From the NCBI GenBank assembly GCA_943788635.1, contig CALSRA010000048.1:1-53809 (forward strand): a DNA stretch of 53,809 bases, in the 5' to 3' direction. The notes below the pieces were generated by a model that was not told the origin of the DNA, made no database searches, and saw only the letters and a list, made by a program, of their open reading frames with translations. The DNA comes from an uncultured Alphaproteobacteria bacterium. Its GTDB lineage: Bacteria; Pseudomonadota; Alphaproteobacteria; UBA8366; GCA-2717185. Shown here piece by piece: positions 28,244 to 37,319 of this stretch (the first letter of the stretch is position 1; each line of letters begins with the position of its first letter). A program made the translations under genes and the position numbers.

Positions 28244-28909
28244 ATGCCAGACCTATACGTCCACCACCGCATCCAGTGCGAACCGCGGCAGTGGCAAGCT
28301 GTTGCGGATGAACTGCAGGATGCCGGTGCGGCACGCCTGAAAGCCCAGGGGGGCATTCTCTACGGCGTCTGGCGCAGCCAGATCGGAACACCGCGGGACG
28401 AGCTGAACGCCATCACCGCCTGGCCTGACAGCACCGGCGCCCCCGAGTCGGACCGCATCCTTCTGGGGGATATTACCGGCATCCGGGATGCGAGCAACGC
28501 CGTGATGGTGCCGACATTGCGGCCGGAGCGGATCGACCCGCCACGCCGGCAGGGCAACTTTGCTTTTCGATGGTTTGACACTCCGAAAGCCCATTGGACG
28601 GAATTCCTGAACCTCTGCGCCGGGGCATGGCCCGGGTTCGAATCCGCCTATGATTCACAGATCATCGGCATGTGGCGCTTCCTTGATCGCGCGGACGGAC
28701 AGGACCCTGATGAATTGCGGCGGACGCTGCTGATGACCCGCCGCCCGGACCTCGCCATGTGGGAACGGTCCAAGATTCCCGACAATCCCGATGAAGCGGA
28801 AGTGCGCCGCAAGCTGAGCCGGCGCTATGACCTCTGCGACTGGACGTCGGTATTCACCACCACACTGCTGACCGCCGAAGACCGAAGCGACGAGGTTCGC
28901 TGGGCCTGA
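28244..28909 (+). CDS. NIPSNAP-like dimeric alpha/beta-barrel protein
   Basis: A 221-residue protein with two ferredoxin-like halves: residues 1-105 with a strand start MPDLYVHHRIQC, and residues 105-205 starting FAFRWFDTPKAHWTEFLNLC followed by a WPGFESAYDSQIIGMWRFLD block, which resembles NIPSNAP-type sequences. The family function is unclear; several members sit with catabolic genes. It begins 24 bp after dctM, so it is likely co-transcribed with the TRAP genes and related to the imported substrate. Family call moderately sure. Confidence 0.7.
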   Translation: MPDLYVHHRIQCEPRQWQAVADELQDAGAARLKAQGGILYGVWRSQIGTPRDELNAITAWPDSTGAPESDRILLGDITGIRDASNAVMVPTLRPERIDPPRRQGNFAFRWFDTPKAHWTEFLNLCAGAWPGFESAYDSQIIGMWRFLDRADGQDPDELRRTLLMTRRPDLAMWERSKIPDNPDEAEVRRKLSRRYDLCDWTSVFTTTLLTAEDRSDEVRWA

Positions 28910-28916
28910 AACGGCG

Positions 28917-29807
28917 TCAAAATCCGTAAAGCCGCGCCGGGTTATCCACAAGAATCCGGCGCCGTATATCCGTATCTGGCGTCCAGTCCTGGAACAGGTT
29001 CACCAGATGCCCGTCATTCGGCATCACATCGGCTTCGAACTGTGGATGCGGCCAGTCGCTGCCCCATACCAGGTTATCCGGGTTTGCGCGGACCAGGGCT
29101 TCATGCAGCGGCTGTGCATCGGGATAGTCCGGATACAGCGTCGATACCCGGCAAGCGCCGGACAACTTGCACCAGGCATCGCCATCGCCGACCAGCCGCA
29201 GCAGGGCCTGGAAGCTGGCATGGTCCGGCCCCAGCGCTGCTTCGGTACACAGCATATGATCAAAGATAACCGGCATCTCAGCCGCGATGGATTTGAAGAT
29301 ATCGACCAGTTCGGGGAACTGCCGCCAGTCGCACCAGACCTGCATGTGCCAGCCCAGATCAATCATCGTCTTGCGGAATGTCTCAAAGACATCCAGCCCG
29401 ACGCCGCGCACGTAGTCTGGCCGGTGATCGGGATGAAAGACATGGAAGCGCAACCCCCGCACACCAAGGTCGTGCCATTCGCGCAATTCCTTTTCGCCGA
29501 CCCGCCCATCGGTGATCGCAACGCCGCGCAACCGCCCCGGCGCCCGCGCCAGCGCATCCAGAATCGCCCGGTTGTCATAGCCATGGGCATTTCCCTGCAC
29601 CACGACGCCCCGGTCAAAGCCCAGCCGGTCATGCAGCGCCAGATACATTTCCAATGTCGCATCGGGCGGCGTATACCCACGCCCTTCGGTATAGGGAAAA
29701 CGGTCGCTGGGTCCGAAAATATGGGCGTGACAATCACAGGCGCCAGACGGCAGTGATGGCTCAACGGCCACCGGGTCCGGATCGGGCCCGGGAATGGCTA
29801 CGGTCAA
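28917..29807 (-). CDS. Amidohydrolase, 2-pyrone-4,6-dicarboxylate lactonase-like
   Basis: A 296-residue TIM-barrel amidohydrolase (Amidohydro_2). It has HxH in CDCHAHIFGP (H27, H29), a histidine in IFDHMLC and the terminal aspartate in VWGSDWPHPQ. The layout resembles LigI and related lactonases, which may need no metal. The start is TTG 29807: AGGAG sits six bases upstream, and no in-frame ATG precedes the HxH motif. Lactonases of this type open pyrone or sugar-acid lactones. It converges with the NIPSNAP-like gene (7 bp apart). Confidence 0.88.
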   Translation of the reverse strand: MTVAIPGPDPDPVAVEPSLPSGACDCHAHIFGPSDRFPYTEGRGYTPPDATLEMYLALHDRLGFDRGVVVQGNAHGYDNRAILDALARAPGRLRGVAITDGRVGEKELREWHDLGVRGLRFHVFHPDHRPDYVRGVGLDVFETFRKTMIDLGWHMQVWCDWRQFPELVDIFKSIAAEMPVIFDHMLCTEAALGPDHASFQALLRLVGDGDAWCKLSGACRVSTLYPDYPDAQPLHEALVRANPDNLVWGSDWPHPQFEADVMPNDGHLVNLFQDWTPDTDIRRRILVDNPARLYGF

Positions 29808-29850
29808 ATTAATCTCCTGAGGATACTACAGCAATAACGTGCGATATTAC

Positions 29851-31284
29851 CTATTCTACTCTCTCTTTGGATGCACGTGTTTGCTTTTGCGGGATTTCAA
29901 CGGTCACGTCGTCGTCAAGCACGAGATCCCGAAGCGATTGGCCCCGCAGCGCTTCCCGTCGCGCCGTATCAATCGCCGCCGACACGCGCTCGACAACCCC
30001 ATTCACCGGCAAGCCCTCCAGCGAAAGCGTCCGTGCTTCCCCCGTGCTACGGATAGCATCCAGAATGTCAGATACGGATATATTCTCCAGTGGGTGTGCC
30101 GGAATGTAGCGCGCCGGTTCATCCGCCGTGCGCAGCAACAAACCGGTAGATTCCAGCGCGTCAATCGATTGCCCAGCCGCTTCGCCGGGCACTGCCAAGA
30201 GACGGGTAAGTTGTTTTAACGACTGTGGTTGTGTCCCGGACTGATACTGACGCCCGATCAGGACCATGGCCATCAGGCCGACCTTTTCCTTGACCCGGTT
30301 CGACATTTGCAACGGTTTATGCGCACCGCCGACAGCGGTTGGGTTCTGATCGTAAAACGCAATGGATACGCCCGTCAGGAGGATCAGCCAACCGAGATAC
30401 AGCCAGATCAGAAAAACAATCAGCGTCGCGAACGTCGAATAGATTGCCGTGTAATTTGACGAAGACGCGACGAACGACGCGAAGGCCCATCCGGCCATAT
30501 GCCACAGCGCGCCGGCAACCAATGCGCCGACGAAAGCGGAGCGCAGTCGTACGCCGGTGTTCGGCATGTACATGTAAATGAAGGTGAAGGCGCCGACGAT
30601 CATCAGGAACGGTACGGTCGTCGCTGCAACTTCCAGCAACCAGCCGAACGGCTGTATCGCCATCAGGGAAAGAACAAATTCGTTTTTGGCCGCAACCGTC
30701 GATATGCCCAGTGCGATGAAAACGAGCAACGGGCCAACAAGCACAATGATAAAATAATCCCGGACGCGCTGCGAAAACGTCCGCAGGTGGCTGACCCGCC
30801 AGATATAGTTCATCGAATGCTCGATTTTCTGCATCAGCGAGATCACGGTGTAAAACAGGAATCCGAAACCGATGAAGCCGAGCACGGCGACTTTCACGTT
30901 TGCGACGAATCCCATGATCTGCTGCGTTATTTCCAGGCTGCTCTCCCCCAACGGCGAGAGCAGGTTCAGCAACATGGGTTCGACCTGATTGTGTAACCCG
31001 AAGCCCTTCAGCACGGAAAAACTGATCGCGATCAACGGCACCAGGGACAGCAGCGTAGTATAAACCAGGCTCATCGCCCGCAGGGTGAGCTGCCCTTCCG
31101 CGAGGTCGCGCGACGTGGCAAAGCCAACCCGGAAGGTCCGCAGCAACACGGCTTTCCAGACCGGCAGCGACTCTTCCCGATAGCGCCACACCAGCCCCTG
31201 ATAGATGGACTGCAGGGCATTCACGCTGGGCATCGAATGCCCGGCGAACTGATACCCGTTTTCCTGTGGTTTTTCATCGCTCAC
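29851..31284 (-). CDS. YihY/BrkB-family inner-membrane protein
   Basis: A 477-residue membrane protein. About six helices lie between residues 65 and 350 (for example LVYTTLLSLVPLIAISFSVL, FIIVLVGPLLVFIALGIS, LIVFLIWLYLGWLILLTGV). A cytoplasmic C-terminal region of about 120 residues looks like a winged-helix module (SLKQLTRLLAVPGEAAGQSI), common in the longer members. The start is GTG 31284 (MSDEKPQ), without a strong ribosome site. The family was once called ribonuclease BN; its role is not established, and transport or envelope functions are suspected. Confidence 0.9.
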   Translation of the reverse strand: MSDEKPQENGYQFAGHSMPSVNALQSIYQGLVWRYREESLPVWKAVLLRTFRVGFATSRDLAEGQLTLRAMSLVYTTLLSLVPLIAISFSVLKGFGLHNQVEPMLLNLLSPLGESSLEITQQIMGFVANVKVAVLGFIGFGFLFYTVISLMQKIEHSMNYIWRVSHLRTFSQRVRDYFIIVLVGPLLVFIALGISTVAAKNEFVLSLMAIQPFGWLLEVAATTVPFLMIVGAFTFIYMYMPNTGVRLRSAFVGALVAGALWHMAGWAFASFVASSSNYTAIYSTFATLIVFLIWLYLGWLILLTGVSIAFYDQNPTAVGGAHKPLQMSNRVKEKVGLMAMVLIGRQYQSGTQPQSLKQLTRLLAVPGEAAGQSIDALESTGLLLRTADEPARYIPAHPLENISVSDILDAIRSTGEARTLSLEGLPVNGVVERVSAAIDTARREALRGQSLRDLVLDDDVTVEIPQKQTRASKERVE

Positions 31285-31367
31285 GCGAAATACCCGTTTG
31301 CTGCAGCGTCATGCCCGCATATTCCCGGTTTTGACGGCGAACCACAACTACCAGGCGCTGAATTTCC

Positions 31368-32579
31368 CTAATCCTGTGGCTTCCCCGCCGCGCCGGTTTC
31401 CTGCAATCCTGCTATCTGTTCTTCGGTATAGCCGAGATCCGCCAAGACTTCCGCCGTACTTTGGCCAAGCTGTTCGGGGTGCCGGTAATAGCCGCCCGGC
31501 GTCTTGGAGAAATTGATCGGAACCTTGATGTGGCGCAGCTTGCCCTCGGTCGGGTGATCGACGACCGGGAACATGCCGACGGCTTTCAGGTGCGGATCTT
31601 CGAACAGGTCTTCCGGCGTATTCATCGGCATGACCGGAATGTCCGATGCCTCCAGCAGGTCCAGCCATTCTTTTGACGTACGCGCCGGCATGACCTCCGC
31701 AACGATTCCGTACAGTGCATCGATATTCGCCGACCGCGCCGCCTGGCTGGAAAAGCGCTCGTCGCTGGTCAGTTCCTCACGCCCGACGACTTCGAAGAAC
31801 TTCGCCCAGTGCCGGTCGTTATAGGGCAGTACGCAGATATGCCCGTCCGCCGTTGGATAGGGCCGGCGATGCGGTGTCAGCATGCGCTGATACCCGGCCG
31901 GACCAATCGGCGGTTCGTACATGCGGCCCTGCATGTGTTCGTTCATGACAAAGGCCGAGAAGGATTCATACATCGGCACATGCACACGCTGCCCCTCGCC
32001 CGTGCGTTCACGGTGAAACAGCGCCATGGTAATGGCATAGGTCAGGAACATGCCCGTCGTCTTGTCCGCCAGCACGGTCGGGCCATAACGTGGCGTGCCG
32101 GTCACGGACCCGAACAGCGACGCCAGCCCGGAGGCCCCCTGGATCAGGTCGTCATAAGCCGGCTTGTCGACATAGGGGCCATCCTCGCCATAGCCCGTCG
32201 CGGCGGCATAGACGATATCGGGCTTCCATGCGGCAATACTGTCGTAGTCGATGCCAAGCCGCAGCGCCGCCTTGGGCCGGATATTGTGCACGAAGACATC
32301 CGCCGTTTCGACCAGCCGTTTCAGCGGTTCACGTGCTTCCGGCTTCTTCAGGTCCAGCACGACACTGCGCTTGTTACGCCCCTTCATCATATAGGCGGCG
32401 GACATGCCGGGGTTCTTCGATGCCCCCGTCATGCGGCCGATATCGCCACCGGGCGATTCGATCTTGATCACATCCGCACCCATCTCACCCAGAATCTGGG
32501 TTGCGAACGGGCCAAGCATCACGGTCGTCAGGTCGATGACGCGGATGCCGTCCAGCGGGCCGCGCGGTCTGTCAGTCAC
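31368..32579 (-). CDS. CaiB/BaiF family III CoA-transferase
   Basis: A 403-residue family III CoA-transferase. It opens PLDGIRVIDLTTVMLGPFAT and has the catalytic aspartate D172 in VLADKTTGMF, matching formyl-CoA transferase D169. The start is GTG 32579 with GGGAG nine bases upstream. It moves CoA between carboxylic acids, here probably to activate the substrate of the adjacent acyl-CoA dehydrogenases. It is the fourth gene of the 35565-31368 operon, 41 bp after the larger dehydrogenase. Confidence 0.93.
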   Translation of the reverse strand: MTDRPRGPLDGIRVIDLTTVMLGPFATQILGEMGADVIKIESPGGDIGRMTGASKNPGMSAAYMMKGRNKRSVVLDLKKPEAREPLKRLVETADVFVHNIRPKAALRLGIDYDSIAAWKPDIVYAAATGYGEDGPYVDKPAYDDLIQGASGLASLFGSVTGTPRYGPTVLADKTTGMFLTYAITMALFHRERTGEGQRVHVPMYESFSAFVMNEHMQGRMYEPPIGPAGYQRMLTPHRRPYPTADGHICVLPYNDRHWAKFFEVVGREELTSDERFSSQAARSANIDALYGIVAEVMPARTSKEWLDLLEASDIPVMPMNTPEDLFEDPHLKAVGMFPVVDHPTEGKLRHIKVPINFSKTPGGYYRHPEQLGQSTAEVLADLGYTEEQIAGLQETGAAGKPQD

Positions 32580-32620
32580 TGTTGTAATCTCCCGATAGAA
32601 ACGTTTCTGTTGTTTTGCCG

Positions 32621-33877
32621 TCAGCCGACCGTGTTGCGGGGCACATCGCGGAACGGCCCCTTGGTGTCGGTCCGCGCTTCTTTCGGCATCTTCAACACGC
32701 GTTCTGAAATGATGTTTTTCTGAATCTCATCCGTGCCCCCGGCAATGGATATCGCCGGAACGGAAACCAGAACCTCGGCAATCACGCCGTCCAACGCACC
32801 GTCTTCCCCGGTCAGCATCGCATCGCTGCCGGCAATCGCGGTATGCACCTGTGCCGCCATGCGGGCGACATTGCTGGCCGCAAGCTTGCCAAGCGACCCT
32901 TCCGGGCCCTGCGGGCCGCCCTTGTCCTGCAACGCGCGGGCTCGGCGGTCGGTCCACTCCGCCGCCTTGGACAGAGTCAGCAATTTGGCGATTTCCTGCC
33001 GCATCGCCGGGTCGTCAAAAGCACCGGTCGCCTTGGCCCGTTCGACCACCAGGTCAACGCGCCCACCGCGCTGTGGGTACCATTTATAGGGTTCAAGCTG
33101 GACCCCGATCTCCGCCGCTTCTTCCACATAGACACGTTCCGGCCGGTCAGATGCCTGCGCATAGCGGCGCAATGAATCCGCGCCACGCCGTTCATGCATC
33201 AGGGTCGTTGTCGCGACCGCCCAGCCATTGCCCAGTTCATTCAGCAAATATTCTGGCGCGATTTCCGCGTCGGTCAGGAACACCTGGTTGAACGAGGCAT
33301 GGCTGTTCATCTGCCGCAGCGGTTGCACCTCGACGCCCGGCTGCTCGATATCAATGATGAAAAAGCTGAGCCCCTGATGTTTCGGCACATCCCAGTCCGT
33401 GCGCGCCAGAAGCAAGCCGTATTGCGCGTGATGGGCGCTGGTCGTCCAGACCTTCTGACCGTTGATGATCCATTTATTGCCCTTGAAGTCCGCCCGGGTC
33501 GTCGCCCCGGCAAGGTCAGAGCCGCAGCCCGGTTCGCTGAAAAGCTGGCACCAGGTATCCTCGCCGGTCAGAATCCGACGCAGAAATTTTTCCTTATGCA
33601 TGTCGGTGCCGTGCACCAGGATCGTCGCGGCGGCCAGGCTTCGTATCCCCGTCTTCGCCACGCCGACGGCGCCAATGCGTTCCAGTTCCACCGCAACAAC
33701 CCGGCCCAGCGGGTCGGATAGCGCCTTGCCATACCAGTCAACGGGCCAGGTCGGCACGCCCCACCCGGAATCAATCAGCCGGTTCCGCCATTCGACGAGA
33801 CTGAGATTCGGGTCCCAGTTGGCTTCGAGCCAGGCGCGGGATTCCTGCCGGATCGAGTCTTCGGTCACTTCGCTCAT
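32621..33877 (-). CDS. Acyl-CoA dehydrogenase, larger subunit type
   Basis: A 418-residue FAD-dependent acyl-CoA dehydrogenase. FAD/substrate motifs QLFSEPGCGSDLAGATTRAD and NGQKVWTTSAHHA and the C-terminal SIAGGTDEIQKNIISERVL are clear. ATG 33877 is chosen because GGAGG lies eight bases upstream; ATG 33883 is too close to it. Together with the smaller homologue upstream it may form a heteromeric enzyme, as in steroid- or side-chain-degrading ACAD pairs. Substrate unknown. Confidence 0.92.
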   Translation of the reverse strand: MSEVTEDSIRQESRAWLEANWDPNLSLVEWRNRLIDSGWGVPTWPVDWYGKALSDPLGRVVAVELERIGAVGVAKTGIRSLAAATILVHGTDMHKEKFLRRILTGEDTWCQLFSEPGCGSDLAGATTRADFKGNKWIINGQKVWTTSAHHAQYGLLLARTDWDVPKHQGLSFFIIDIEQPGVEVQPLRQMNSHASFNQVFLTDAEIAPEYLLNELGNGWAVATTTLMHERRGADSLRRYAQASDRPERVYVEEAAEIGVQLEPYKWYPQRGGRVDLVVERAKATGAFDDPAMRQEIAKLLTLSKAAEWTDRRARALQDKGGPQGPEGSLGKLAASNVARMAAQVHTAIAGSDAMLTGEDGALDGVIAEVLVSVPAISIAGGTDEIQKNIISERVLKMPKEARTDTKGPFRDVPRNTVG

Positions 33878-33891
33878 GGTCATTCCCTCCC

Positions 33892-35022
33892 CTATGCCGG
33901 CCAATGCTGCATCAAGCGTTCACGGTGATATGCCGGGGTGCCCAGAAACACCTCCGAGCTTTTCGCCCGCTTGAACCACAGATGGGTGTCATTGTCCCAG
34001 GTGAAGCCGACGCCACCATGTATTTGCACTGTCTGTACCGCCGCCTGCATATAGGCGTCGGCGGCGCAGGCCTTGGCCAACGGCGCAACCATCGGCAGAT
34101 CGTTCGCACCGTCGGCAGCCGCCTGGGCCGCGTAATAGGCCGCGGATTTCGCCAGTTCCACCTCCAAAAGCATTTCAGCCGATTTATGCTTGATGGCCTG
34201 AAAGGATGCGATGGAGCGCCCAAACTGCATCCGCATATGGGCGTATTCCAGTGCCGATTCACGCAGTTGCTCCGCACCGCCCACCATCTCGCTGGCGAGG
34301 CACACCGCCGCCTGATCCAGAGTCCTGGACAAGGGAGCAGCCCCCTCCCCATCTGTCCCGAGCAAGGTGGCTGGAACAGAACTGAATTGCAGCCGCGCCA
34401 CTTTACGGGTTTCGTCCACCGTCTTCAGCAATCGCTTATCCAGCCCGGACGCATCCGCGGCAACGGTAAAGAAAGACAACCCCGTGTCGCCCGATGTCCC
34501 CGCCTTGCGCGCCACCACGACAATCAGCCCGGCGATGTGCCCGTCCAGCACGAAACTTTTGGCGCCGTCCAGCACATAGCCATCGCCGGATTTCGTCGCC
34601 GTCATCTCGATTCCGCCACTGTCCCAGCGGCCGTTATCTTCCGCAAAGGCCAGTGTCGCGATCGTTTCGCCGGACGCTATTTCCGGCAGCAATTCGCGTT
34701 TCTGTTCTTCGGATCCCGCGTTCAGGATGGCGTTCGCCGCCAGCACCGCCGAGGCGAAAAAGGGCGCGCACAGCAGGGCACGGCCCATTTCCTCGAGCAC
34801 GATACCCAGTTCCACAAAACCGAACCCCTGCCCACCATAGGTTTCGGGGATACCGACGGCCGGCAGGCCGAGGTCATTGCAAAGCTGCCGCCAGACATCC
34901 CTGTCATAACCGTCATCGGTTGCCATCAATCGCCGGACATCAGCCGGCGTCGATTTATCATCCAGGAACCGACGCAGGTATCGGCGGAATTCTTCCTGCT
35001 CTTCCGTAAAGGTAAATTGCAT
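33892..35022 (-). CDS. Acyl-CoA dehydrogenase, smaller subunit type
   Basis: A 376-residue acyl-CoA dehydrogenase homologue. The N-terminal domain starts MQFTFTEEQEEFRRYLRRFL, and the C-terminal helical domain includes MRMQFGRSIASFQAIKHKSAEMLLEVELA. The FAD-binding motifs are less canonical than in the neighbour, consistent with the partner of a heteromer. ATG 35022. It stops 14 bp before the larger subunit and starts 9 bp after the upstream alpha/beta-barrel gene, so one operon. Confidence 0.9.
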   Translation of the reverse strand: MQFTFTEEQEEFRRYLRRFLDDKSTPADVRRLMATDDGYDRDVWRQLCNDLGLPAVGIPETYGGQGFGFVELGIVLEEMGRALLCAPFFASAVLAANAILNAGSEEQKRELLPEIASGETIATLAFAEDNGRWDSGGIEMTATKSGDGYVLDGAKSFVLDGHIAGLIVVVARKAGTSGDTGLSFFTVAADASGLDKRLLKTVDETRKVARLQFSSVPATLLGTDGEGAAPLSRTLDQAAVCLASEMVGGAEQLRESALEYAHMRMQFGRSIASFQAIKHKSAEMLLEVELAKSAAYYAAQAAADGANDLPMVAPLAKACAADAYMQAAVQTVQIHGGVGFTWDNDTHLWFKRAKSSEVFLGTPAYHRERLMQHWPA

Positions 35023-35031
35023 GTTTCCTGC

Positions 35032-35565
35032 TCAGTTCGGGTGGCGGGTGAGGTGCAAGGGCTTGAATTTCCGGACCGACCAACCAGCCGTATCTATCGG
35101 CCCTTCCGGCTCACCGGATTCACCGATTTTGACGCCGCGCTCGACAATGGTGCTATCCAGCCCGACCACCTTCAGCGACGAGAAGCCTTCGGGAAGCGGC
35201 GGTGCATTGTCGGACAGGCGGTCAATCAGCACGAGCCAGCCGTTCAGCCCGACCTCCATATTCTCGATCTCACCCTGTACAAGGTTTCGATCCCAGTTGG
35301 TCATCCGGTCGCGAAATTCCGGCGCGACCGAGGTACGCCCCGCCTTGGAGGTATAACTGTCCGCTGTCATCGTGCCCGGGTCACGGACCTGATAAATGGC
35401 AAGGAATGGTGCCCGCGCTTCATGGATACATTCATAGCGCTGGGCTGATTTGAACCCGTCAATCGTCAGCAGCATGGAAATGTGATTCCAGTAGAAATCG
35501 TCGAATTCCTTGCGGCTCGCCGATGCGGGATAATGCATTTCCACCATGTAGAACGTACTTGTCAT
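35032..35565 (-). CDS. EthD/dimeric alpha/beta-barrel-like protein
   Basis: A 177-residue protein. Its first half (MTSTFYMVEMHYPASASRKEFDDFYWNHISMLL, split here only for reading) has the strand-helix pattern of EthD-type stress-responsive alpha/beta-barrel proteins, where a short hydrophobic strand ends before a helix with aspartates and a WNHI segment. Confidence 0.6.
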   Translation of the reverse strand: MTSTFYMVEMHYPASASRKEFDDFYWNHISMLLTIDGFKSAQRYECIHEARAPFLAIYQVRDPGTMTADSYTSKAGRTSVAPEFRDRMTNWDRNLVQGEIENMEVGLNGWLVLIDRLSDNAPPLPEGFSSLKVVGLDSTIVERGVKIGESGEPEGPIDTAGWSVRKFKPLHLTRHPN

Positions 35566-35744
35566 TGCGGGAATTCCTTCATTGGCATTTTCCAGACCCG
35601 CTCAATTCCATCCGCGGAGCGGCCCGCCAAATGCCGAGTTTTCCGGCACTGCAGGCCTGCGGCATCATGCCGGGTCCTTCGTCATTTCAATCCTGTTTGA
35701 AGAAAACTATACCGCTTCACACCTCCACGACAATCGGGCCCGAT

Positions 35745-36656
35745 TTACTCCCCTGCCGTTTCCGCCTGCGCGACACACAGATAGCTGCGATCAATATAGT
35801 CATCTGCGGACGTTCCCTGCCGGTTTGGCAGCTCCCGGATCAGGGCACTGATGTCGATTAGCGCCTGGACACCTTCGCTGCTGGCGTCGCCGTCCGGGGG
35901 GAAAATTTCGTCCCTTGTGTATTCATCCCAGGCGGTCTGTGCGTATTTCCGGTCGATACCGGTTTCCGCCATCGCAATCGCCGCCATACCGGTCGGGTCG
36001 GCAAAGAAACGTTTATGCGCCCGCACGAAGGCCCGCATGAACCGCGCCATAAGGTCCGAATTGCTTTCCGCCCAGCGGCTGTCGACATGGAGCGACGTGA
36101 ACTGGAACCACGGAAACGTCTCACGTGGCTCGCAAAGCGTCGGATAGCCACGGTCGATGGCAATGTAGTTCAGCGGCGCGCCCTGCAGGCCCGCGTCGAT
36201 TTCGCCCGATTGCAGCTTTTCCCACCGCGCCAGGATCGGGCCGACTTCCTCAATTGAATAATCCTGGGGATAGTGCAGTCCATTCGCGGCCAGCAGTTTC
36301 ATCACCAGCGACGAACTGCCGGCACTGCGGGAAGAAACGCCGATCGTTCGTCCGCGCAAATCTTCGAATTCCTGAATGCCCTTCCCGGTGATCAGGGAAA
36401 ACGGCAGCTTGTTGACGTTACCGCCGATGATAACAGTATTCCCGCCCCGTTCACGGTCCAGGATTACATGTTCCGTCACGCCGAATGCGAGGTCGACGCG
36501 CCCGTCCTCTAGCCGTTGGCTGACTTCGTCTATCGGTTCGTATAATTCGACTTCGACATCAAGATCTTCGTCCTTGAACAATCCGCAATGGGCCGCCACC
36601 CAAAGCGGCATATTAAAATAATTCCGCGATACCGCGGCAAATTTGATTCGATCCAT
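35745..36656 (-). CDS. NMT1/THI5-like solute-binding-type protein without signal peptide
   Basis: A 303-residue protein of the SsuA/NMT1-THI5-like periplasmic-binding fold. It starts MDRIKFAAVSRNYFNMPLW with no hydrophobic leader, so it appears cytoplasmic; an upstream in-frame extension to 36704 does not create a signal peptide either. The ligand-domain pattern GVSSRSAGSSSLVMKLLAANGL is typical of the fold. No ABC permease or ATPase gene is near. It could be a cytoplasmic enzyme of this fold, as Thi5 or MqnA/D-type proteins are, or a binding protein with non-standard export. A second leaderless member lies at 38196-39113. Confidence 0.82.
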   Translation of the reverse strand: MDRIKFAAVSRNYFNMPLWVAAHCGLFKDEDLDVEVELYEPIDEVSQRLEDGRVDLAFGVTEHVILDRERGGNTVIIGGNVNKLPFSLITGKGIQEFEDLRGRTIGVSSRSAGSSSLVMKLLAANGLHYPQDYSIEEVGPILARWEKLQSGEIDAGLQGAPLNYIAIDRGYPTLCEPRETFPWFQFTSLHVDSRWAESNSDLMARFMRAFVRAHKRFFADPTGMAAIAMAETGIDRKYAQTAWDEYTRDEIFPPDGDASSEGVQALIDISALIRELPNRQGTSADDYIDRSYLCVAQAETAGE

Positions 36657-36815
36657 AAAAACCCTATGCGCGCTTATTATATTTCCAAGACATGAGGCAG
36701 ACACGCCCGACCGGCGGTATACAGGAGCAGCCCCTGCCTGTCAGCCCATGGGCTACAATGTCCGTTTTGACCCGCCACTTTGAAAGAACGGATGGTATCG
36801 GTTACCATTTTGCGC

Positions 36816-37268
36816 ATGAATATTATTGAGAAGCTCCAGTACGATACGGCGCGCTATTGGGACAAACCGTTCCTGAAAGCCGCAATGGCAGTCTGTGCCC
36901 TCGCCGCGTATGCCGACGGCAATGTCAGCCTCAGCGAGCGCTATCGGGTCGATGCGATTCTCAACGCAGTCGAAAGGCTGCGCGTACACGACCCGCGAAA
37001 GGCCGTCGATATCATGGACGACTATCTAGCGGAACTGCGCAACGACACGCTAAATTGGGAATCGGTCCTGCGCGGCAAGGTTTCCCGCTACGCCGATGAC
37101 TACAAGGCCGCGCGGACCCTGCTGCGTATCGCCTATCTTGTCATCGCGGCGGATGGTCCGGTTTCCCCTGCCGAAAAAGAAGAGTTCAATCGTATATGCG
37201 ACAGTTTGACCGTGGAAAAAGACCGTATTTGGGGTGAATTCTCCACCGGCGCTACAGAAACGGCATAA
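36816..37268 (+). CDS. TerB-like (tellurite-resistance-family) protein
   Basis: A 150-residue all-helical protein with two acidic loops typical of TerB: YADGNVSLSER and AADGPVSPAEKEEF, likely metal-binding. ATG 36816 (MNIIEKLQ) matches the domain start; ATG 36792 is possible and would add eight residues. No other ter genes are present, so a link to tellurite is only by family name. It precedes the TauD gene by 51 bp. Confidence 0.82.
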   Translation: MNIIEKLQYDTARYWDKPFLKAAMAVCALAAYADGNVSLSERYRVDAILNAVERLRVHDPRKAVDIMDDYLAELRNDTLNWESVLRGKVSRYADDYKAARTLLRIAYLVIAADGPVSPAEKEEFNRICDSLTVEKDRIWGEFSTGATETA

Positions 37269-37319
37269 GATCGCCACCGAAGAATAATTAAAAACCTGAA
37301 TAAGTATAAGGAATTACAA

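Noticed and set aside
28634..28648. tRNA T-arm-like sequence GGGTTCGAATCCGCC
   Set aside because: It lies inside the NIPSNAP-like coding region and no acceptor, D or anticodon stems can be built around it.
33904..35448. Long plus-strand open frame of 514 codons
   Set aside because: It is antisense to the smaller acyl-CoA dehydrogenase and the EthD-like gene; no motif or ribosome site supports it.
36816..37268. Tellurite resistance operon
   Set aside because: Only one TerB-like gene is present, with no terC, terD or terZ partner; the domain alone does not indicate tellurite resistance.
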